NCBI GenBank assembly: GCA_945878355.1
Contig: CAMCTC010000082.1
Coordinates: 1 to 20,822, forward strand
Direction of reading: 5' to 3'
Origin: Bordetella parapertussis
Lineage (GTDB): Bacteria; Pseudomonadota; Gammaproteobacteria; Burkholderiales; Burkholderiaceae_C
DNA: 20,822 bases
Shown here: positions 15,398 to 20,822 of the stretch, piece by piece
Layout of the letters: every line of letters begins with the position of its first letter
Numbering within the stretch: position 1 is the stretch's first letter
The notes under the pieces: generated by a model
Seen by the model: the letters and a program-made list of their open reading frames with translations, nothing else
Database searches by the model: none
Told to the model about the DNA's origin: nothing
Position numbers and translations under genes: made by a program

Positions 15398-15753
15398 AGC
15401 GGACCGATGGGTTCACGCTGGTCGAGGTGTTGGTCGCGCTGGCGATCACCGCGATCGCGCTCGGCGCAGGGCTCAAGGCCGCTGGCGCGCTGACCGACAA
15501 CGCCCAGCGCCTGGGCGATGTCACGGCAGCGCAGTGGTGCGCCGACAACGCGCTGACCGGGCTGCGCCTGGCCAAGCAGTTCCCGGGCGCAGGCGAGGCC
15601 GAGTTCGCGTGCCACCAACTCGGCCGCGACTACCGCGGCCTGCTGCGCACCCAAGTCACGCCCAATCCGAACTTCCACCGCGTCGACGCGATGGTGCTCG
15701 ACGGCAACGGCGTGGTCGTGGTCAGCCTGTCCACCGTGGTCGCGCGCTACTGA
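15394..15753 (+). CDS. gspI: Type II secretion minor pseudopilin GspI
   Basis: Minor pseudopilin, considered the nucleating member of the GspI-J-K tip complex. The 119-residue prepilin has a short six-residue leader, MKRTDG, followed by FTLVEVLVALAITAIALGAGLKA with Glu at mature position 5. The C-terminal domain shows AAQWCADNALTGLRL, which corresponds to the conserved A..A.N.L..LRL of GspI, and a late FHRVDAMVL strand. Length agrees with the family. The ATG overlaps the gspH stop (ATGA), indicating translational coupling; gspJ follows after two bases. Confidence 0.94.
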   Translation: MKRTDGFTLVEVLVALAITAIALGAGLKAAGALTDNAQRLGDVTAAQWCADNALTGLRLAKQFPGAGEAEFACHQLGRDYRGLLRTQVTPNPNFHRVDAMVLDGNGVVVVSLSTVVARY

Positions 15754-15755
15754 TC

Positions 15756-16439
15756 ATGGTTCGCGCCACCCATTCCTGCCCGATGTCCGTTCGGCCGGCG
15801 CCAGGCTTCACGCTGGTCGAAGTACTGGTCGCGCTGGTGATCATGGCGGTGGTCGCTGCGATGGGTTGGCAAGGTGTCGCGGGCATGACCCGTGCGCGCG
15901 AGATCGCCTCGGCCGCCAGCGAACGAACGCTGCGCCTGTCGGCGCTGGTCGGACAGTGGGAGCAGGACCTGGCAGCAACCTTCGACAGCCCGCTGGTGCC
16001 AGGCCTGAGTTTTGACGGCAGCGCGCTGCGCATCGCCCGCCGCGCCGAAGGGGGGGTGCAGATCGTCGTCTGGTCGCTGCGCGAAGGCGTCTGGCGGCGC
16101 TGGACCAGCCCGCTGGTGACGCGCGTCGGCGAGTTGCAGCAGGTCTGGCAGGCGAGCCAGCAACTGCAAGGCCAGGAGGCCGGCCAGCTGCGGCTGGCCG
16201 ACGGTGTGAGCGATTGGCAGATATTTTTCTGGCGCGGTCAGGGCTGGAGCAATGCCCAATCCAGCGGCGACGTCGCGTTGGCCACCAGTGCCCAAACGCC
16301 CGCGCTGCCCGCCAGCGCCGCGAGCGGCGCAGCCACCGGCAAAGCCCAGCGCACCTTGCTGCCCAGCGGCGTGCGCCTGCAGATCGACCTGCCCGAAGGC
16401 CGGTTGCTGCGCGACGTGATGCTGGCACCGGCACCATGA
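15756..16439 (+). CDS. gspJ: Type II secretion minor pseudopilin GspJ
   Basis: Minor pseudopilin of the tip complex with GspI and GspK. The 227-residue protein has a prepilin signature PG|FTLVEVLVALVIMAVVAAMGWQG. From the ATG at 15756 the leader has 17 residues; a second in-frame ATG at 15783 would give an eight-residue leader and is equally plausible, and neither has a clear ribosome binding site. The globular part includes the family stretch LVGQWEQDLAATFDS, then a VVWSLREGVWRRW segment and a WQIFFWRGQGW strand. An Ala/Ser-rich insertion (about residues 175-195) lies near the C-terminus. The gene begins two bases after gspI and overlaps gspK by four. Confidence 0.93.
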   Translation: MVRATHSCPMSVRPAPGFTLVEVLVALVIMAVVAAMGWQGVAGMTRAREIASAASERTLRLSALVGQWEQDLAATFDSPLVPGLSFDGSALRIARRAEGGVQIVVWSLREGVWRRWTSPLVTRVGELQQVWQASQQLQGQEAGQLRLADGVSDWQIFFWRGQGWSNAQSSGDVALATSAQTPALPASAASGAATGKAQRTLLPSGVRLQIDLPEGRLLRDVMLAPAP

Positions 16440-17380
16440 AGCGACTGCGCCACAGACCGAGCCGGGGCGCCGCCTTGCTGGTCGCGATGGTCTTGCTGAC
16501 GGTGGTCGCGACACTGGCCTCGGGCATGGTCTGGCAACAGTGGAAAGCGGTGCAGGTCGAGTCTGCCGAACGCAGCCGGGCCCAGTCGGGCTGGATCTTG
16601 CGGGGCGCGCTCGACTGGGCCAGGCTGATCCTGCGCGAAGACGCCCGATCCGGCCGCGCCACCAGCCTGAGCGAGCCCTGGGCCACGCCGCTGGCCGAGG
16701 CCAGGCTGTCGACTTTTCTGGCGACCGACCGCGACCACAACGCCGACGAAGGCCCGGAGGCTTTCCTGGCTGGGGGCATCACCGACGCCCAGTCGCGCTA
16801 CAACCTGCGCAACCTGCTGCTCGATGGCAAGCTGGTGCCTGCCCAGCAAGCGATGCTGCAACGCCTGTGCACCAGCGCCGGCCTGCCCAGCGAGACAGCG
16901 GCGCTGCTCGCCGATGGCTTGCTGGCCGCGAGCCTGGCAGCAGACAGCAACGCACCGCTGCCGCCGCAGCAGCTGGCAGATCTGGCCTGGCTCGGCTTGG
17001 ACGCGGCGACGATCGCCCGCCTGAGCACGGTGGTGGTGTTGCTGCCGGTGGCCACACCGGTGAACCTCAACACCGCGTCGCGCGAGGTGCTGGCCGGGGT
17101 GATCGCCGGGCTGGATTTGGGCGGCGCGGACCGCCTGGTCCAAGCCAGACAACGCCAGGCCATGCGCAACCTGGCCGACGCCACCGATGTGCTGGGCCGG
17201 GGTGTGACGCTCGAGCCGCGGGATGTCGATGTCAAGTCGGCATTTTTCGAGATCCGCGGCCGGCTGCGGATCGACCAGCGCGTGCTGACCGAGCAAACCC
17301 TGGTCGAACGCCGCGGGGGTCTCGAGGTGGTGGCGATCCAGCACCAGCGCGTCGCCGACCTGAGCCTGCTGCCGCGCTGA
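16436..17380 (+). CDS. gspK: Type II secretion minor pseudopilin GspK
   Basis: Largest minor pseudopilin, capping the pseudopilus tip. The 314 residues compare with about 320-330 in other systems. The leader MKRLRHRPSRG is followed by AALLVAMVLLTVVATLASGMVW; as is known for GspK, Glu at position 5 is absent. Recognisable features are DWARLILRED after the helix, the GGITDAQSRYNLRNLL motif in the first part of the globular domain, and VNLNTASREVLAGVIAGLD near residue 210, a saposin/helix-hairpin-like segment conserved in GspK. It overlaps gspJ by ATGA. After its TGA stop the tight packing of the cluster is broken by a 150-base gap before gspL. Confidence 0.94.
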   Translation: MKRLRHRPSRGAALLVAMVLLTVVATLASGMVWQQWKAVQVESAERSRAQSGWILRGALDWARLILREDARSGRATSLSEPWATPLAEARLSTFLATDRDHNADEGPEAFLAGGITDAQSRYNLRNLLLDGKLVPAQQAMLQRLCTSAGLPSETAALLADGLLAASLAADSNAPLPPQQLADLAWLGLDAATIARLSTVVVLLPVATPVNLNTASREVLAGVIAGLDLGGADRLVQARQRQAMRNLADATDVLGRGVTLEPRDVDVKSAFFEIRGRLRIDQRVLTEQTLVERRGGLEVVAIQHQRVADLSLLPR

Positions 17381-17530
17381 AGCCGCCACGATGTCGACCG
17401 ATCGCCTGCTACCGCACAATCTCGGCACTGCTTGTCCAACGACAGGTCGCGACCGGCCGCCATCGGCCACCATCGCACTTGCCACTTTGCCCTCCACCGT
17501 GCCCGCCGGCAACCCGCCGCCAACCCCGCC
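17381..17530 (+). other. 150-base gap between gspK and gspL
   Basis: The only sizeable gap in an otherwise overlapping gene run. It holds a small open frame from ATG 17391 to TGA 17546 (51 codons) that runs into the start of gspL, but with no ribosome binding site and a third-base G/C share visibly lower than its neighbours. A weak stem, GGCCG/CGGCC (17455-17459 with 17464-17468), is present. No convincing promoter or terminator is seen. Confidence 0.5.
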
Positions 17531-18802
17531 ATGGCCTTGCTCGTGATCCTGTTGCCGGCGCTGCGTGCTGACCCCGCGGTCTCAGCGGCGGCTGAGCCAT
17601 CGGGCGCTGCGACGCTGAGCTGGCTGCTCAGCGAAGACGGCATCGCGCTGACGCGGCAGGGCGATTCGGCACCGGCGCTGTGTCCCAAAGCCGACAGCGT
17701 GGTGGCCGTGCTGCCGGCCGACGCGGTGGCCTGGCACCGGCCGATCTTGCCGCGCGCACCGGCCAACCGGATGCGTGCGGCCTTGGCCGGTGTGCTGGAG
17801 GAGCAGCTGCTGGCCGATGACGACCAGGTGCACCTGGCGCTGGCACCGAACGCGACGCCGGGCGCGCCTGGCTGGGTGGCGGCGCTGAACAAACCGGGCC
17901 TGCAAGCCCAACTCGCCGCGCTCGCTGCTGCCGGCCTGTCGGTCGATCGACTGGTGCCTGCGCTCGCACCAGCGCTGGCGCCGCTGGCCGCGGGTGCAGC
18001 CGGCAGCGAGCCCAGCGGCCACTTCTTCAACGCCCACGACGCATTCGGCGCCGATGTGCAATGGCTGGCGCTGCGCGATGCCGACAGCGCACTGTGCGTG
18101 CCGCTGGCAGGCAGCTTGGCGCGAAGCCTGCAATTGCGCTGGAGCGCCAACGGCGCGCGATTTTCGGCTACGCCAGCAGCGGCAACGGCAGCCGAGCGCT
18201 GGCTGGGGACAGCGGTGGCCGTGAGCAGCACCGCCGAGCAAGCCCTGGCGGCCTTGCGCTCGCCCTGGAACCTCTTGCAATTCGACTTGTCACCGCAGCG
18301 CCGCGGCAGCATGGCGCTGGGCAAGCTGGCGCGGCGGCTGCTCAGCCCCGCTTGGCGGCCGGCCAGGCTGGGTCTGCTGAGCTTGCTGCTGCTGCAATTG
18401 GCGGCCATCAACCTGATGGCCTGGCAGCAGCAGCGCGCGCAGACGCAGCTGCGAGCCGCGATGGACGGGCTGCTGCGCAGCAGCCATCCGCAGGTGCGCG
18501 CGGTGCTCGACGCGCCGCTGCAGATGCAGCGCGAGACCGCCGCGCTGCGCGCAGCCGCGGGCGTGCCAAGCCCGGACGATTTCGAGCCCATGCTCGCCGC
18601 CGCCGCCGCCGCCTGGCCACCAGGCCAGGCACCCGCCGCGCAGCTGCGTTTCGAGCCCGGACGACTGAACCTGAGCGCCGTCGGCTGGCAAGCGCCTCAA
18701 ATCGATCAACTGCGCCAGCGCTTGCAGGCCACCGGCTGGACCCTCGAAGCCGCCGAAGGCCGGCTGATGATCCAACGCGCCAAACCCACCCCGCTGCCAT
18801 GA
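17531..18802 (+). CDS. gspL: Type II secretion inner-membrane platform protein GspL
   Basis: GspL anchors the secretion ATPase GspE to the inner membrane through an actin-like cytoplasmic domain and pairs with GspM in the periplasm. The 423 residues fit the family. The start MALLVILLPALRA matches the usual first strand (M-x-LLV-x-LP). The cytoplasmic domain contains DSVVAVLPADAVAWHRPILP and the helix NRMRAALAGVLEEQLLADDDQVHLAL, conserved in GspL. One membrane segment lies at about 279-299 (LGLLSLLLLQLAAINLMAW), followed by a ferredoxin-like periplasmic domain ending in LRQRLQATGWTLE. An upstream TTG at 17432 is in frame but would add 33 residues unlike the family. It overlaps gspM by four bases. 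Confidence 0.9.
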   Translation: MALLVILLPALRADPAVSAAAEPSGAATLSWLLSEDGIALTRQGDSAPALCPKADSVVAVLPADAVAWHRPILPRAPANRMRAALAGVLEEQLLADDDQVHLALAPNATPGAPGWVAALNKPGLQAQLAALAAAGLSVDRLVPALAPALAPLAAGAAGSEPSGHFFNAHDAFGADVQWLALRDADSALCVPLAGSLARSLQLRWSANGARFSATPAAATAAERWLGTAVAVSSTAEQALAALRSPWNLLQFDLSPQRRGSMALGKLARRLLSPAWRPARLGLLSLLLLQLAAINLMAWQQQRAQTQLRAAMDGLLRSSHPQVRAVLDAPLQMQRETAALRAAAGVPSPDDFEPMLAAAAAAWPPGQAPAAQLRFEPGRLNLSAVGWQAPQIDQLRQRLQATGWTLEAAEGRLMIQRAKPTPLP

Positions 18803-19323
18803 CGCCTGCCAAAGATACCAACCCCAGCCTGGCCGCAGGCCGCGCCGCGCTGCGCGACCTGCAGTCCCGCTGGGCAGCGCTGAGCGCGCGCGACCGCCGG
18901 CTGCTGACCTTGGCCGCGGCGCTGCTGGTCGGCCTGTGCCTGTGGTCGCTGGCGATCGCACCGGCCTGGCGCAGCTTGAGCAGCGCGCCGGCACAGATCG
19001 CCTTGCTCGAAGCCCAGCAGCAGCAGATGCAGCTGCTCGCCAACGAAGCAGCAGCGCTGCGCGCGGCATCACCGGTGAGCACCGAACAAGCCCATGCCGC
19101 GCTGACCGCAGCCACCGGGCGACTCGGCGCACCGGGCAAACTCAGCCTGCAGGGCGACCGCGCGCTGCTCGCGCTCAAAGCGGTCAACCCGACCCAGCTC
19201 GGCGCCTGGCTGGCCGAAGCCCGCGCCGGCGCAAGAGCCCGGGTGGTCGAAGCCAGCTTGACCCAGACCAGCCCCGGCCTGTACGACGGCAGCCTGACGC
19301 TCGCGCTGGGAGCCGGCCGGTGA
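18799..19323 (+). CDS. gspM: Type II secretion inner-membrane protein GspM
   Basis: Bitopic inner-membrane platform protein that partners GspL. It has 174 residues (typical 150-180): a short cytoplasmic N-terminus with LQSRWAALSARDRRLL, which is the usual sequence just before the membrane helix, a membrane segment at about 34-54, a periplasmic coiled stretch (LLEAQQQQMQLLANEAAALRA) and a small ferredoxin-like domain with LGAWLAEARAGARARVVEASL. The start overlaps the gspL stop (ATGA), and its own stop overlaps the GTG start of gspN. Sequence conservation in this family is low, so the call leans on topology and position, both of which fit well. Confidence 0.88.
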   Translation: MTPAKDTNPSLAAGRAALRDLQSRWAALSARDRRLLTLAAALLVGLCLWSLAIAPAWRSLSSAPAQIALLEAQQQQMQLLANEAAALRAASPVSTEQAHAALTAATGRLGAPGKLSLQGDRALLALKAVNPTQLGAWLAEARAGARARVVEASLTQTSPGLYDGSLTLALGAGR

Positions 19324-20183
19324 GCCTGCCGCGACAGGGCGCTTCCGAAGCCGGACGCTGGCAACGCGCCCAACGCATCGGCCGACGCTGGGGCCTCTGG
19401 GGCGTTTTGCTGGGCGCCATCGCTGGTCTGGCCTTCAACGCACCGGCGCAGTGGCTGGCCGACGCGCTGCGCCAGGCCAGTGGCGAACGGCTGTTGCTGG
19501 CGCAGGCGCGGGGCAGTCTGTGGGACGGCAGCGCGGTGCTGGTGCTCACAGGCGGGACCGGCAGCCACGATGCCTCGGCCCTGCCAGGCAGGCTGGCCTG
19601 GCAGCTGCGGCCCGATGGGCTGGGGCTGGCGTTCACTGCGCGGCAAGACTGCTGCATCCAGGACGGCCTGCAACTGCTGTGGCAGCCCGGCTGGCGCGGC
19701 TACACGCTCAGGCTCAAGCCCGTCGGTCCGGCCGGGTCGGCTGACACCCCGCCATTGATCGGTCGCTGGCCTGCGGCCTGGCTGAGCGGCCTGGGAACGC
19801 CCTGGAACACGCTGCAGCTCGGCGGACAGCTGCAGTTGGCCAGCACCGGCCTCAGCCTGCAATCGGCGCAAGGCCAGCTGCGGCTCGAAGGCACGATCGC
19901 GCTTGAGTTGCATGCCGTGTCGTCCAGGCTGTCGTCGCTGGCCAGCCTAGGCAGCTACCGACTCAGCCTGCAAGGCCGCAGCCCAGACGGCGGCGCCACC
20001 AGCCTGCAGCTCGAAACCTTGGAAGGCGCGCTGCGCCTGAGCGGCAACGGCCAGTGGACTGGCAACGGGCTGCGCTTTCGGGGTCAAGCCCAGGCGGCCG
20101 AGGGCCTGGACGCGGCACTGTCCAACCTGCTCAACATCATCGGTCGGCGCCAGGGCGCGCTGTCCGTCATTTCGATCGGATGA
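19320..20183 (+). CDS. gspN: Type II secretion protein GspN
   Basis: GspN is an accessory inner-membrane T2SS protein found in some systems; its exact role is unsettled and it is dispensable in some species. The 287-residue product starts at GTG 19320, four bases inside gspM (GTGA overlap). A single membrane segment at about 24-40 is followed by FNAPAQWLADALRQASGERLLLAQARGSLWDGSAVLVL, a stretch characteristic of GspN. The rest is rich in beta strands with Leu/Gln/Ser repeats (for example LQLGGQLQLASTGLSLQSAQGQL, split here by family convention), resembling the AsmA-like architecture of the family. It ends with an ATGA overlap into gspD. Confidence 0.88.
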   Translation: MSLPRQGASEAGRWQRAQRIGRRWGLWGVLLGAIAGLAFNAPAQWLADALRQASGERLLLAQARGSLWDGSAVLVLTGGTGSHDASALPGRLAWQLRPDGLGLAFTARQDCCIQDGLQLLWQPGWRGYTLRLKPVGPAGSADTPPLIGRWPAAWLSGLGTPWNTLQLGGQLQLASTGLSLQSAQGQLRLEGTIALELHAVSSRLSSLASLGSYRLSLQGRSPDGGATSLQLETLEGALRLSGNGQWTGNGLRFRGQAQAAEGLDAALSNLLNIIGRRQGALSVISIG

Positions 20184-20822
20184 CTCCCATGAAGACCTCG
20201 CGACCGCAGCGCAACCCGGATCGACCGCAGACCCGCAGGTCGATCCGCAGCCTGGCCTTGCTGAGCGCCGCGCTGACGCTGCCGCTGTGGCCCGCGACAG
20301 CCCAGGACACGGCACCGGCCAGCACGTCCGCGGTACGCCGCAGCGCGCTGAAAGCCAGCACGCCGGTGACGCTGAACTTCGTCAACGCCGACGTCGAAGC
20401 CGTCAGCCGCGCATTTGCGCTGATGATCGATCGACAGATCCTGGTCGACCCGCGCGTCAAGGGCGTGATCACCGTCTACAGCGAACAGCCCATGCCGGTG
20501 CGCGAGGCCTACCTGCAATACCTCGCGGCCTTGCGCGGCCTGGGTTTTGCCATCGTCGACAACGCCGGCCTGCTCAAGGTGGTGCCAGAAGCCGACGCCA
20601 AACTGCAGGCTGGCACGGTGTCGGTCGGGCCGGTGAACCAACGCGGCGACCAGGTCATCACCCAGATCTTCCGCCTGACCCACGAGAACCCGAACAACCT
20701 GGTCGCGGTGCTGCGCCCGCTGATCAGCCCGAACAACACGATCAACGCCAACCCCGGCAACTCGACGCTGGTGATCACCGACTACGCCGACAACCTGTCG
20801 CGCATCGCCAAGATCATCGCCG
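20180..20822 (+). CDS. gspD: Type II secretion secretin GspD, N-terminal part (3' end outside window)
   Basis: Outer-membrane secretin forming the exit channel of the T2SS. The frame is open to the right end of the window, giving 214 codons of a protein normally 650-750 residues. A long basic N-terminus precedes a signal peptide (SLALLSAALTLPLWPATA, cleavage predicted near residue 41). Then comes the N0 domain (VTLNFVNADVEAVSRAFALM, ILVDPRVKGVITVYSEQPM, AIVDNAGLLKVVPEADAKL) and the start of N1 (QIFRLTHENPNNLVAVLRPLI, NTINANPGNSTLVITDYADN), all typical of GspD. The start overlaps the gspN stop (ATGA at 20180); a second in-frame ATG at 20189 is equally acceptable. gspE and gspF would be expected beyond the window. 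Confidence 0.95.
   Translation, partial: MTPMKTSRPQRNPDRPQTRRSIRSLALLSAALTLPLWPATAQDTAPASTSAVRRSALKASTPVTLNFVNADVEAVSRAFALMIDRQILVDPRVKGVITVYSEQPMPVREAYLQYLAALRGLGFAIVDNAGLLKVVPEADAKLQAGTVSVGPVNQRGDQVITQIFRLTHENPNNLVAVLRPLISPNNTINANPGNSTLVITDYADNLSRIAKIIA

Noticed and set aside
14419..15678. 419-codon open frame on the minus strand opposite gspG, gspH and gspI
   Set aside because: It covers three recognised pseudopilin genes, is Ser/Arg-rich without motifs, and would overlap the gspC start; a compositional shadow.
17391..17546. 51-codon open frame between gspK and gspL as a possible small gene
   Set aside because: No ribosome binding site, weaker third-base G/C preference than the neighbours, Pro/Thr-rich product without hydrophobic or other recognisable character. 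Kept only as part of the gap observation.
18408..19913. 501-codon open frame on the minus strand opposite gspL, gspM and gspN
   Set aside because: Antisense to three positionally and topologically supported T2SS genes; no conserved domain.
13844..20822. Type IV pilus or competence locus instead of a T2SS
   Set aside because: The prepilin set G-H-I-J-K together with GspL, GspM, GspN and a GspD-type secretin N0-N1 region is specific for type II secretion; no PilM/N/O/P/Q-type proteins are seen.

Overview
The window is GC-rich, with strong G/C preference at third codon positions and densely packed genes. Gene content and style suggest a betaproteobacterium of the order Burkholderiales (Leptothrix/Rubrivivax/Ideonella-like). 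That is inference from codon style, family resemblance and gene order; there is no rRNA or other phylogenetic marker here. I see no mobile element, CRISPR array, tRNA or rRNA, and nothing suggesting recent transfer.

Layout. (1) Positions 1-1725: the 3' part of an AMP nucleosidase gene (+) converges on a PfkB-family sugar kinase resembling ribokinase (-). Both enzymes would feed ribose 5-phosphate. (2) 1853-7704 (-): a complete three-gene RND multidrug efflux operon read as periplasmic adaptor, inner-membrane pump, outer-membrane channel. The adaptor and channel carry lipoboxes, and the pump and channel genes overlap by 4 bases. No regulator gene lies next to it. (3) 7998-11015 (+): an EF-G-like translational GTPase that lacks the usual catalytic histidine and the usual switch I, behind a distinctive A/C-rich leader, then a stand-alone HDOD protein. 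(4) 11057-13830: a membrane-anchored alpha/beta hydrolase (-), divergent from a conserved protein of unknown function with an FFLDELYG motif (+), then a metallo-beta-lactamase-fold hydrolase (+). (5) 13844-20822: a type II secretion system (T2SS). gspC (-) is divergent from a compact run gspG-H-I-J-K-L-M-N-D (+). The secretin gene gspD runs off the right end, so gspE and gspF, if present here, lie beyond it.

How the genes work together. The T2SS genes build the pseudopilus (major pilin GspG; minor pilins H, I, J, K), the inner-membrane platform (L, M, N, C) and the outer-membrane secretin (D). Most neighbours overlap by four bases (ATGA), pointing to translational coupling; the exceptions are a 74-base overlap (G/H), a 2-base gap (I/J) and a 150-base gap (K/L). 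The RND operon is a second complete machine spanning the envelope.

I do not see a clearly new system. The items most worth a second look are the EF-G paralogue and its leader, the short PDZ-less GspC, the unknown FFLDELYG protein, and the gspK-gspL gap. Long open frames opposite the EF-G-like, RND and gsp genes are compositional shadows and were rejected.
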